Source: JAOAJF01 sp046295675 (GTDB lineage Archaea > Micrarchaeota > Micrarchaeia > Anstonellales > Anstonellaceae). Taken from it: 20,200 nucleotides of DNA. This document shows, piece by piece, positions 1 to 8,159 of the stretch (positions are counted from its first letter, which is position 1; each line of letters starts with the position of its first letter). Below the pieces are notes generated by a model. The model was not told the DNA's origin. It saw only the letters and a program-made list of their open reading frames with translations, and did no database searches. A program made the position numbers and the translations under genes. Location: the NCBI GenBank assembly GCA_046295675.1, contig JBKBMW010000009.1:1-20200 (forward strand), given 5' to 3'.

Positions 1-108
1 AATATTTTTTGCTTTTCCAACATAAAGGACTTGGTTGTTTTTATCTTTGAATATATACACTCCACTTAATTGAGGAAGATTTTTTACAATTTTAAGAAGT
101 TCATTCAT
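1..108 (-). CDS. uvrC: UvrC excinuclease subunit C, N-terminal fragment (continues beyond window)
   Basis: Only the first 36 codons lie in the window. Reading from the ATG at 108-106, the peptide begins MNELLKIVKNLPQLSGVYIF and continues to a VLYVGKAKNI segment. The 'P..SGVY-F-D...-VLYVGKAK' pattern is the start of the GIY-YIG nuclease domain that makes the 3' incision in UvrC. The frame is open to the window edge. It starts 15 bases after the uvrA stop on the same strand, so it is very probably the third gene of a uvrB-uvrA-uvrC operon, which independently supports the call. The upstream GAAG may serve as a weak ribosome binding site. The rest of the protein (UVR domain, C-terminal RNase H-like nuclease, HhH) cannot be seen. 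Confidence 0.88.
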   Translation of the reverse strand, partial: MNELLKIVKNLPQLSGVYIFKDKNNQVLYVGKAKNI

Positions 109-123
109 ACTTCTTCAACCATT

Positions 124-2949
124 CTAACATTTATCCTTTAATAATTTTTGTAAATACTGGCCTGTATAGCTTTCAGAGTTTTTTGCAATCTCTTCCGGTG
201 TTCCATAAGCAACTATTTCTCCTCCCCTGTCTCCCCCCTCTGGACCTAAATCTATTATATAATCTGCAGATTTTAATATTTCCAAATTATGTTCTACAAT
301 AAGCACACTATTTTTGTTTTCAACCAAACTATTTAAAACCTTTATTAGTTTTTCAACTTCTGCAAAATGTAACCCAGTAGTGGGCTCATCCAAAATATAA
401 ATCGTATCTTCTTGAGAATTTTTATTTAATTCTGCTGCAAGCTTAACCCGTTGAGCTTCACCACCTGAAAGAGTTGTTGCACTCTGTCCAAGTTTTATAT
501 AATCAAGTCCAACATCCATTAGTCCCTGGAGTTTTCTTTTTATTTGTGGAATATTTTCAAAAAATTTGTAGGCTTCACCTACACTCATCTCTAATACTTC
601 ATAAATATTTTTTCCTTTATACCTTACAGAAAGGGTTTCATTATCATATCTTTTTCCATTACACTCATCGCAAGGAATATACAAATCTGGTAAAAAATTC
701 ATCTCAATTTTTATTATTCCTCCCCCTCCACATTTTATACATCTTCCTCCAGGAACATTAAACGAAAATCTTCCACTTTTCCATCCCTTTGCCTTTGATA
801 ATGGTAATTGTGCAAACAATTCTCTTATTGGCCCAAATGCTCCTATATAAGTAGCTGGATTTGAACGAGGTGTTTTTCCAATGGGGCGCTGATCTATTAT
901 TACCAATCGTTTTACTTGTTCAATACCTCTAATTTCTTTACAAAGTCCAAGTGTATTTTTTTCCTTATTTTTAGTCCAATGCTCCAATATTGGACAAAGG
1001 GTTTCAGAAATAAGGGAAGATTTTCCAGAACCTGAAACTCCGCTTATAGCGCAAAAAACACCCAATGGAATTGCTATATCTATCTCCTTTAAATTATTTC
1101 TATTACAGCTAAATAGGTTTAACCATTTTTTTGGTTCGCGTCTTTTCTTTGGAATTAAAATCTTTTTTTCTTTTTTTATATACTTTAAAGTAAGGGAATC
1201 ATTGCGTTCAAAAAAATCCTTTTTTGGCCCTGCAAAAACTACCTCTCCTCCATTCTCCCCAGCACCTGGTCCAAGTTCAACTATAAAATCAGCATTCTTT
1301 ATTGTTTCTTCATCGTGTTCTACAACAATCACACTATTTCCTAAATCACGTAAATTTCTAAGAGTTGCAATAAGTTTTGCTGTATCTTTTGGATGTAAAC
1401 CTACAGATGGTTCATCTAACACATAAATTACTCCACTAAGATTTGAGCCTATCTGAGTTGCTAACCTTATCCTTTGAGCCTCTCCTCCAGAAAGAGTTTT
1501 TGTTGCTCTGGAGAGTGTAAGATAATCTAGCCCTACGTTTATCAAAAACTCTAATCTAGAACTAATCTCTTTTATGATGGGCTTTGCAATGAGTAACTCA
1601 TTTTTCTCAAATTTGAGATTCTTAAAAAATCCATACGCTGCCTTTATAGGCATATCTGTTATTTCTACTATATTCTTTTCATTTATTCTTATACTCAAAA
1701 CCTCGTCTTTTAGCCTTTTTCCTTTGCATTTAGAACACTGCACTTCTCTAATATATTTTTGTATTTCCTCTCTTTTTTGCTCGGAATCAGTTTCATTGTA
1801 TGTCCTTTCTAAGTGATTTGCTACTCCTTCAAAAATTTTCCATCCATGCCATTTTATTCCCCCATCCTTTCCTTTTATCAAAATCTCAATTGGTTCACTG
1901 CTTCCATACATAATAAGTTCTATTTGTTTTTCAGTGAGTTTTTCTATCGGTTCATTAATAGGTATCCCATATCTTTTAGCAAAAGCAAAAAGCACTTGCA
2001 TGTTATAAAGCGAATATTTGTTATTCCATGGTTCTATTGCTCCTTGAATCAAACTTTTTCTTTTATCTTTGATAACTAAATTCGGATCTATTTTAAATTT
2101 TATGCCAATACCATGACATTCGTCACATGCACCATATGGAGAATTAAAAGAAAAACTTCTTGGCTCTATCTCTTTAAAAGAAAATCCACATTTTGAACAG
2201 GATTTTTTTTGAGAGTAAATTTCTTCTTTTTTTCCATCTGTTATTTTTATCAAACCAGCTGCTTTTTTTAGTCCTAACTCCACAGCTTCCAAAATTCTTC
2301 CTCTTTCTTCTTCTACAACTTCAATTCTGTCAATAACTATATCTATATCATGGTATTTGTTTTTATCAAGCTCTATCTTTTCTCTACTAAGAAGATAATT
2401 TTTTTTATCTACAACTACTCTATCAAATCCTTCCTTTTGCAATTGTTCAAATAATTTTTCAAATGATCCCTTTTGGCCAATTACAATAGGGGCAATAACA
2501 GTTATCTTTTGCTTTGAATATTGTAAAAAAATTTTTTCAATTATTTTTTCTATGCTTTGTGAACTAATCAATATATTACAATTCGGGCAATAAGGTTGCC
2601 CTATTTTAGCAAATAGTAATCTTAAATAATCATATATCTCTGTAGTTGTCCCTACTGTGGAGCGAGGATTAAATGAAACTGTTTTTTGATCTATAGATAT
2701 AGATGGGGAAAGCCCTTCAATTTTTTCTACATCTGGTTTGCTGCTCAATCCAATAAATTGTCTTGCATAAGTGGACAAACTCTCAACATATCTTCTATGG
2801 CCCTCTGCATAAATAGTATCAAATGCTAATGTGGTTTTTCCACATCCAGATACTCCACAAAAAACAACCAACTTTTCTTTTGGTATCTCTAAATTAATAT
2901 TTTTCAAGTTATGTTCCTTTGCTCCAAATATCTTAATAGTTTCTTCCAT
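124..2949 (-). CDS. uvrA: UvrABC system protein A (excinuclease ATPase)
   Basis: UvrA is the damage-scanning ABC ATPase of nucleotide excision repair, working as a UvrA2-UvrB complex. At 941 aa it has the normal full length. Visible motifs: first Walker A GVSGCGKT (32-39) followed by the family block FDTIYAEGHRRYVESLSTYA; a CPNC pair near residue 121; a zinc module CSKC...CDEC near 254-283; first ABC signature LSGGEAQRIRLA with LDEPSVGLHP; second Walker A GVSGSGKS; second zinc module CIKC...CDEC around EMNFLPDLYIPC; second signature LSGGEAQRVKLA with LDEPTTGLH. All ATPase elements look intact. The ATG at 2949 follows a purine-rich AGAGAGAG ribosome binding site, 12 bases after the uvrB stop. 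UvrA is of bacterial descent and patchy among archaea, so acquisition by transfer is likely; base composition does not differ visibly from its neighbours. Confidence 0.97.
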   Translation of the reverse strand: MEETIKIFGAKEHNLKNINLEIPKEKLVVFCGVSGCGKTTLAFDTIYAEGHRRYVESLSTYARQFIGLSSKPDVEKIEGLSPSISIDQKTVSFNPRSTVGTTTEIYDYLRLLFAKIGQPYCPNCNILISSQSIEKIIEKIFLQYSKQKITVIAPIVIGQKGSFEKLFEQLQKEGFDRVVVDKKNYLLSREKIELDKNKYHDIDIVIDRIEVVEEERGRILEAVELGLKKAAGLIKITDGKKEEIYSQKKSCSKCGFSFKEIEPRSFSFNSPYGACDECHGIGIKFKIDPNLVIKDKRKSLIQGAIEPWNNKYSLYNMQVLFAFAKRYGIPINEPIEKLTEKQIELIMYGSSEPIEILIKGKDGGIKWHGWKIFEGVANHLERTYNETDSEQKREEIQKYIREVQCSKCKGKRLKDEVLSIRINEKNIVEITDMPIKAAYGFFKNLKFEKNELLIAKPIIKEISSRLEFLINVGLDYLTLSRATKTLSGGEAQRIRLATQIGSNLSGVIYVLDEPSVGLHPKDTAKLIATLRNLRDLGNSVIVVEHDEETIKNADFIVELGPGAGENGGEVVFAGPKKDFFERNDSLTLKYIKKEKKILIPKKRREPKKWLNLFSCNRNNLKEIDIAIPLGVFCAISGVSGSGKSSLISETLCPILEHWTKNKEKNTLGLCKEIRGIEQVKRLVIIDQRPIGKTPRSNPATYIGAFGPIRELFAQLPLSKAKGWKSGRFSFNVPGGRCIKCGGGGIIKIEMNFLPDLYIPCDECNGKRYDNETLSVRYKGKNIYEVLEMSVGEAYKFFENIPQIKRKLQGLMDVGLDYIKLGQSATTLSGGEAQRVKLAAELNKNSQEDTIYILDEPTTGLHFAEVEKLIKVLNSLVENKNSVLIVEHNLEILKSADYIIDLGPEGGDRGGEIVAYGTPEEIAKNSESYTGQYLQKLLKDKC

Positions 2950-2961
2950 TCTCTCTCTCTT

Positions 2962-4932
2962 TTAAATTTGTTTTTTATTTTTTATTTTTATCTTTTTTTC
3001 CAAATGTTTATTTAATTCCTTTATTTTCTCTCGTATTTCAATAGCTTTTTCAAAGTCTAATGCTTCAGCAGCCAAACTCATCTCTTTTTCTAACTTTATT
3101 ATCTCTTTTTTTATCTGTGTACTTGTTTTATACTTAATATTTTCTTCCCATTCCTCTGAACTCAATCTTTGTCCTATTTCTTTGATTATTGTTTGTGGTA
3201 TTATATTATTTGCTTTATTGAATTCCATTTGGATTTTTCTTCTTCTTTCAGTTTCTTCTATTGCTTCTTTCATTGAGTTTGAGATAGTATCTGCATACAT
3301 TATAACTTCAGATTCAGTATTTCTTGCTGCTCTCCCAATTGTTTGAATTAATGAAGTTGTATCTCGCAAAAAACCTTGTTTATCTGCATCTAATATTGCT
3401 AAAAGAGAAACCTCTGGAATGTCCAAACCCTCTCTTAAAAGATTTATCCCAACCAAACAATCAATTTCACCTATTCTTAACTCTCTTATAATTTCACTTC
3501 TGGTTATCGTATCTATCTCGGAATGCATATACCTTGTCTTTATTCCATTTTGAATTAGATATTCTGTTAAATCCTCAGCCATTCTTTTTGTTAATGTAGT
3601 TATCAAAATTCGTTGAGATTTTTTTACTCTTTCTCTTATTCTTAAAAGCAAATCTTGCATTTGATTTTCTGTTTTTTGTACAATAATCGGTGGGTCAACT
3701 ATTCCTGTAGGTCTTACAAGTTGTTCTACAATTTGAATAGAATTTTTCCTTTCATATTCTCCAGGTGTAGCAGATACAAAAATTACATCCTTCAATCTTG
3801 CTTCAAATTCTTCCCATTTTAATGGCCTATTGTCATAAGCAGAAGGAAGTCTAAATCCGTATTCTACTAGGTTCTTTTTTCTTGTTTTATCTCCATTATA
3901 CATGGCATGTAGCTGCGGTATACTAACATGACTCTCATCAATGATTATAATACTATCTTGAGGCAAAAAATCCAATAATGTAAAGGGGGGTTCTCCTGGC
4001 GCTCTTTTGTCAAAATGTCTTGAGTAGTTTTCAATTCCATTACAATAACCAATTTCTTTTATTAATTCCAAATCATACATCGTTCTTTTTTCAAGGCGAT
4101 GTCTTTCTAAGGGTGGAAGAGTAGGTGCCCATTCTTCCAATTCCTTCTTTATGGATTTTATAGCTTCTTCTTTGGTCTTTTCTGAAAACATATAATGCTT
4201 TGCAGGATAGAGTCTATAAAAAGAAATTTGTTTTATTATTTTAAAATTCAATGGTTCTAAAATTTCCAACCTAACTATTCTATTATCCTCAATCTCAACC
4301 CTTATCAAATTTTGTTCATAAGCTGGAAAGATGGTAAAAACATCTCCCTTTACAAAAAAATTTCCATTCACAAGTACCTGTTCATTTCTCTGATAATGCA
4401 TATTTATCAATTTTTTTATAAGTTCTTTTCTTTCAATTTGCATTCCAATTGTTAATCCTATAGAAAAATTCTTATATTCGGTTGGATTTCCTAGTCCATA
4501 GATACAGGAGACTGTTGCAACTATTATGGATGGGCCTTCACTAAGCAAATAACTAGTGGCTTGCAACCTCATTCTTTCAATTTTTTCATTTGCTTTTGAA
4601 TCCTTTTCTATATATGTATCTGTTTCTGGTATATAGCTTTCAGGTTGATAATAATCAAAATAAGAAACAAAATAGCCCACTTTATTATTTGGAAAAAAGC
4701 TTCTAAATTCGCTAAAAAGTTGAGCAGAAAGAGTTTTGTTGTGAGATATAACTAATGCAGTTCTATTTATTTTTTTTAAAACATTTGCAATAGTAAATGT
4801 TTTACCAGAGCCAGTAACTCCAAGCAATGTTTGTTTTCCACCTCTTTTTAGCCCTTCTATTAATTGCTTGATTGCCTTTGGCTGATCTCCAGCAGGACTA
4901 TAATTTGCTTTAAGTTCAAAAAAAGAATTCAT
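2962..4932 (-). CDS. uvrB: UvrABC system protein B (excinuclease helicase-like subunit)
   Basis: UvrB verifies the lesion after UvrA loading and recruits UvrC for dual incision. The 656 aa protein has the family's usual length and layout: Walker A GVTGSGKT (38-45), the DNA-clamping beta-hairpin region (SYFDYYQPESYIPETDTYIE), the Walker B box DESHVSIPQL, helicase motif V/VI region with NLLREGLDIPEV and QTIGRAARN, and a C-terminal UVR motif (KEMSLAAEALDFEKAIEIRE) that binds the matching region of UvrC. No inactivating change is visible. It is the first gene of the run, preceded by a TATA-like element about 46 bases upstream and a GAAGG-type ribosome binding site, so transcription of uvrB-uvrA-uvrC probably starts here. 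Bacterial-type gene in an archaeal context. Confidence 0.97.
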   Translation of the reverse strand: MNSFFELKANYSPAGDQPKAIKQLIEGLKRGGKQTLLGVTGSGKTFTIANVLKKINRTALVISHNKTLSAQLFSEFRSFFPNNKVGYFVSYFDYYQPESYIPETDTYIEKDSKANEKIERMRLQATSYLLSEGPSIIVATVSCIYGLGNPTEYKNFSIGLTIGMQIERKELIKKLINMHYQRNEQVLVNGNFFVKGDVFTIFPAYEQNLIRVEIEDNRIVRLEILEPLNFKIIKQISFYRLYPAKHYMFSEKTKEEAIKSIKKELEEWAPTLPPLERHRLEKRTMYDLELIKEIGYCNGIENYSRHFDKRAPGEPPFTLLDFLPQDSIIIIDESHVSIPQLHAMYNGDKTRKKNLVEYGFRLPSAYDNRPLKWEEFEARLKDVIFVSATPGEYERKNSIQIVEQLVRPTGIVDPPIIVQKTENQMQDLLLRIRERVKKSQRILITTLTKRMAEDLTEYLIQNGIKTRYMHSEIDTITRSEIIRELRIGEIDCLVGINLLREGLDIPEVSLLAILDADKQGFLRDTTSLIQTIGRAARNTESEVIMYADTISNSMKEAIEETERRRKIQMEFNKANNIIPQTIIKEIGQRLSSEEWEENIKYKTSTQIKKEIIKLEKEMSLAAEALDFEKAIEIREKIKELNKHLEKKIKIKNKKQI

Positions 4933-4973
4933 AATCTAACCTTCAACTATTTTTTAAAATTTGTCTTATTCTC

Positions 4974-4983
4974 TATATATAAT
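4974..4983 (-). promoter_or_regulatory. Candidate TATA box for the uvrBAC operon
   Basis: On the minus strand the sequence ATTATATATA is centred about 46 bases upstream of the uvrB ATG. The usual archaeal TATA-to-start spacing of about 26 bases would put the transcript start near 4951, leaving a leader of about 19 bases that includes GAAGG. The region is AT-rich, so the match alone is weak; the position between two genes is the main support. Confidence 0.4.
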
Positions 4984-5014
4984 GAATTTTTATTTTTATA
5001 TTTTTTATTAGGGG

Positions 5015-6505
5015 CTAGGTTTCCTCTTCCTCTTTAAGAAGCTTTGTTATCAAATAGGTCAATTCCTCTCGTTTTTTTTCAAATTCTTTTTCTTCTTTTT
5101 GAGTTAATTCTATTTTTTTTACTAAATCAAAAGGAAGATATTCTTCTGGTTTTTCGTTATATCCGCTATCAATTGAAATTTTATTTTTTATACTTCCAGT
5201 TTCTTTAGGAGCTGCGATATCCACTATCTCGGTTTCCATTACAATGCCTTTTAATTTTTTGGATAATTTTTCTCCTTCTTGCTTTAATTCGTTAACATTG
5301 GATAAAATCAGTTCTATTCGTTTTGATTTTTCTAAAAGCTGTTGGTATTGCTTACGATTTTCGCCCAAAGAATTTTTTGCATCTTCCAAGTCTTTAAGGT
5401 ACTTCCTTCTTGCATCCTCTATCATATCGATTATTTTTGTAAGTTCAGCTGCTTCTTTTTGATATTTATCCTCAATACTTTCCAGTTTGTTTACTATCTC
5501 TCTATAATTATATAATAGATTTGAATATTCACTTATTGTTGTTTTCATGTTTTTGTATTCTGTTTGTAATGGTAAGCTTATCTCTTTACTTTCTTCTATA
5601 ATCTGAACATATAAACTTTCTATTTTTTCTTTTATCTCTTCAAGTGGCATCTCTTCTTCTTTTTCCTTTTTTATTTCCTCTATTTTGGTTTCTATCTCCT
5701 TGGTTTTTTGATCTATCTCCTGGGCTTCCAACAAAACAGACTTTGCAACCTTTAACATCTCCTTTTTTGTATATTTCAATTCAGCAATCTCTTTTTCAAG
5801 ATTTTTTAATTTCTCACTAAAATCTTCTTTTTCTTTTTGTTGAGTATAAAGAGCAAAAAGTTTATTTATCTGTTCAAAAGCATCATTTATTTTAGATATT
5901 TTTTTCTCTATCTGTACTGAAAAATCATCCATTCTTTTTAGCAATTCATTACTCTTTTTCTCGTCCAATGGTATTTGTTCTTCAATTATTTTTTTTATTT
6001 CAATCAAATTGGATGAAGTTTTTTTTATTTCACTATACATTGTTTGCATAACTTGTTTTTTTTCTAACAATTGTTGGTCGATTTTGGCAGTTAAAATCTC
6101 TACTTCGTGCAAATCACCAGCCAAAAGTTGAAGGGAGTTATTTGTTTTCTTTTCTAAAACTCTAAACTCTTCCTCCAGTTTAGCTAATTGAGCTACATTT
6201 TCATCAACTATTTTTTTCATTCCTTCAATTTTCTTTACTACCTCCCGTCTTTTTTGTTCAATCTGTATTTTTTTTTCTTTATATTCTTCCTTTCCAATTC
6301 CGCTCCAAACCAAATACTCCTTTGTAAGAGAATATTCGATTTTTATTATTTTTTCTTCTTCCAATGTTTTTGCCCAATCTTGGACTATTGAAAAAGGTAA
6401 TCTTAATATCATAGCTGCTTCTTTAGTTTCTATTCTTTTCCTTTCTTGGACTAGTTTTATCAAATTGTCTACGCCTGTACTTATTAAAAAATCATCCAAA
6501 CCCAT
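5015..6505 (-). CDS. Winged-helix plus long coiled-coil protein, function unknown
   Basis: I do not recognise a named family. The first ~75 residues (MGLDDFLISTGVDNLIKLVQ, then an ETKEAAMILRLPFSIVQDWA helix pair and KTLEEEKIIKIEY) look like a winged-helix domain: a recognition-helix-like segment after a tight turn, then a short beta wing. Residues ~75-430 are almost uninterrupted Glu/Lys/Leu heptads with very few Pro or Gly, a long coiled coil of SMC/Rad50-arm type but with no ATPase head in the chain. The last ~60 residues (after KNKISIDSGYNEKPEEYLPF) form a short charged helical tail. There is no signal peptide or membrane segment. The ATG at 6505 is preceded by TTGGAG, a good ribosome binding site. 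It is divergent from a tandem winged-helix gene across 59 bases. A DNA-binding structural or chromosome-associated role is inference only. Confidence 0.8.
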   Translation of the reverse strand: MGLDDFLISTGVDNLIKLVQERKRIETKEAAMILRLPFSIVQDWAKTLEEEKIIKIEYSLTKEYLVWSGIGKEEYKEKKIQIEQKRREVVKKIEGMKKIVDENVAQLAKLEEEFRVLEKKTNNSLQLLAGDLHEVEILTAKIDQQLLEKKQVMQTMYSEIKKTSSNLIEIKKIIEEQIPLDEKKSNELLKRMDDFSVQIEKKISKINDAFEQINKLFALYTQQKEKEDFSEKLKNLEKEIAELKYTKKEMLKVAKSVLLEAQEIDQKTKEIETKIEEIKKEKEEEMPLEEIKEKIESLYVQIIEESKEISLPLQTEYKNMKTTISEYSNLLYNYREIVNKLESIEDKYQKEAAELTKIIDMIEDARRKYLKDLEDAKNSLGENRKQYQQLLEKSKRIELILSNVNELKQEGEKLSKKLKGIVMETEIVDIAAPKETGSIKNKISIDSGYNEKPEEYLPFDLVKKIELTQKEEKEFEKKREELTYLITKLLKEEEET

Positions 6506-6526
6506 ATATACTCCAATTATTTTAAG

Positions 6527-6537
6527 GCTTTTAAAGC
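6527..6537. promoter_or_regulatory. Near-palindromic TATA element shared by two divergent genes
   Basis: The plus strand reads GCTTTTAAAGC, nearly its own reverse complement (GCTTTAAAAGC), so a TATA-like core is present in both directions. Its centre (about 6532) is ~27 bases from the ATG of the minus-strand coiled-coil gene (6505) and ~33 bases from the ATG of the plus-strand gene (6565). Both distances fit archaeal TATA-to-start geometry with leaderless or very short-leader transcripts. No other convincing TATA element is seen in the 59-bp gap. Confidence 0.5.
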
Positions 6538-6564
6538 TTTTCTTCTATTTCTTATTTGGTAAGT

Positions 6565-7743
6565 ATGAGCTTTGATTACTCTGATGTATTGCACAAAAAG
6601 GAAGTTGGAGCAGTAGAAAAGTTTAAAATCAAATCCACCATTTTAAAGGATCTTGGACCAAATGCATTAAGAGTTTATAATGCTATTGATTCTTCTAAAT
6701 CAGTACAAGAGCTAATTACATTACTTGAGATAGAAGAAAAAGAATTTTTTGAAATTATCACATTCTTGGAAAAGATGAATTTTATTTACAAAAATGAAGA
6801 AGAATCATTAGAAAAGGAAACTTTGGGCAAAGAAGAAGAACAACCTCAACAACAAGAAGTTTCTGATACCTCTTCTGAAAATTTTATCACTTCCTTAGAG
6901 CAAAGAAAAATGGAAAATAAAACCCCACAGGATAGCAAAGAAATTTCTAAAGATAGCCTATCTGCTGCAGAAAAAGAGATTTTTCAAAAATATGGGGATA
7001 TTGGACTAAAAGTTTATTCTCTGATTGATGGCTATCGCTCAGCACAGGAAATTATGGAGGAAGCATCTATTAGTGAATCTCTTCTAATTGAAATGTTAAA
7101 TTTTATGGAGTCTAAAGGCATCATCACTTTAGAAGATAAATCTCAAGATCAAGATGTTAATGAAACAAGAACTATACTTGATAACAAAAAAGAATCCCCA
7201 AAAAGAACACCAACCAGTCCTTTTGTAGAAACTCAACCTCTTCCTCCTTCTTCTAAAGATATTCAACCTGGAGAAATTCTTGTCCCATCATTAAAAAATC
7301 TTTCTGTTTTAGATTCTACAAAACTAAAAGTTTTGTTAAAACTAAAATACAATCTTTCTAGCGATTTTCTGAAGTTTTTAGATGGAAAAAGCGATATCAT
7401 TGATCTATTTTTTAATTTCAATTTATCTATTCCGAAATTAAAACAGATCTTAAGCGAACTTCAACAGGAAGGATATTTAACTTTAAGCTCTTTAAGTAGG
7501 GAGGAGATAGAAAATAAATATAGTCATTTTGGTCTAACTGCTTACAAAAAATTTGGTTTGGATGGAGTTTTATTATATAGTTTCATAGGAAAAACTACCT
7601 CTCTTCCAAAACTTATAAAAAAAGCAGAATTAGATGTTCAAAAAGTATCTGATATTTTATTATTTTTATCTTCTATCTTGGGTGTAGACCTAAAAATAGA
7701 TAAGCAGAAACTTCTAGAGAATCTAAAAAAATCTGATACTTAA
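6565..7743 (+). CDS. Protein of four tandem winged-helix-like repeats, function unknown
   Basis: No named family is recognised. Taken from the ATG at 6565 (392 aa), the protein shows four diverged copies of a ~45-residue unit with the pattern 'G..-VY-.ID....-..I......-....-L.FLE..G.I': ~31-74 (GPNALRVYNAIDSSKSVQEL), ~144-190 (IGLKVYSLIDGYRSAQEI), ~262-305 (LSSDFLKFLDGKSDIIDLFF) and ~330-375 (GVLLYSFIGKTTSLPKLIKK). Each reads as a small winged-helix unit. The linkers (about 80-120 and 192-245) are rich in Gln, Glu, Ser and Pro and probably flexible. An in-frame TTG at 6556 would add three residues, but it lies at the expected transcript start, so the ATG is preferred. Divergent from the coiled-coil gene; its stop codon overlaps that of the convergent cgi121-like gene. 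Scaffold or DNA-binding roles are inference. Confidence 0.8.
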   Translation: MSFDYSDVLHKKEVGAVEKFKIKSTILKDLGPNALRVYNAIDSSKSVQELITLLEIEEKEFFEIITFLEKMNFIYKNEEESLEKETLGKEEEQPQQQEVSDTSSENFITSLEQRKMENKTPQDSKEISKDSLSAAEKEIFQKYGDIGLKVYSLIDGYRSAQEIMEEASISESLLIEMLNFMESKGIITLEDKSQDQDVNETRTILDNKKESPKRTPTSPFVETQPLPPSSKDIQPGEILVPSLKNLSVLDSTKLKVLLKLKYNLSSDFLKFLDGKSDIIDLFFNFNLSIPKLKQILSELQQEGYLTLSSLSREEIENKYSHFGLTAYKKFGLDGVLLYSFIGKTTSLPKLIKKAELDVQKVSDILLFLSSILGVDLKIDKQKLLENLKKSDT

Positions 7744-8159
7744 TCCTTAATTAAAGAAATCGTTTTTTCTTCCATTTTTTTAAATAATTCTTTTTCCTCT
7801 GTTTTCTTATCAAACTTTCCATTTACTTTCAATGAATATTTTTCTGTGAATTTTTCAATTCCTTCATCTCCAAAATAAACCAATATTGATTCTTTATTCT
7901 TCTTTGCCCCATATTCTTTTATTGCATCTTTAATTTGTCGAATTCCACTTAATTTTATTAAAAATTCATTTTCAATTCTATCTGAAATTGAATTTTTTCC
8001 AAATGAAGAGGCTACTAAATACGCAGCAATTTCCAATTCTCTAAAATCCAAAATTTTTTCACTATCTATCAAAGTGAATGCAATATCTTCTTTTTTTGCC
8101 TTCCAAATTTTCTCATCAATCTTATCTATTAATCTATAATCAAAATCAATTTTGATCAT
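7740..8159 (-). CDS. cgi121: KEOPS complex subunit Cgi121-like protein
   Basis: Cgi121 is the small KEOPS subunit that binds Bud32 and helps tRNA docking during synthesis of the universal t6A37 modification. The 139 aa protein is of the usual archaeal length. Its central block (ISDRIENEFLIKLSGIRQIK, then DAIKEYGAK) fits the family pattern of an 'E-LL+LSG-RQI--AI---G' strand-helix, preceded by a helix of the type seen before it (ELEIAAYLVASSFGKNS). The C-terminal ESILVYFGDEG segment matches the later core strand. The ATG at 8159 overlaps the rps8e stop (ATGA), implying translational coupling. The 3' end overlaps the stop codon of the convergent plus-strand gene. The assignment is by motif memory, so a profile search should confirm it. 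Confidence 0.75.
   Translation of the reverse strand: MIKIDFDYRLIDKIDEKIWKAKKEDIAFTLIDSEKILDFRELEIAAYLVASSFGKNSISDRIENEFLIKLSGIRQIKDAIKEYGAKKNKESILVYFGDEGIEKFTEKYSLKVNGKFDKKTEEKELFKKMEEKTISLIKD

Noticed and set aside
474..2079. Several 70-95 codon plus-strand frames opposite uvrA
   Set aside because: They lie entirely antisense to a gene with unmistakable motifs, have Phe/Ser/Leu-rich compositions typical of the reverse of Lys/Glu-rich coding DNA, and no recognisable domain or start signal.
6556..6564. TTG start giving three extra residues on the tandem winged-helix protein
   Set aside because: It falls at the expected transcript start predicted from the TATA element; the ATG at 6565 is the better choice.
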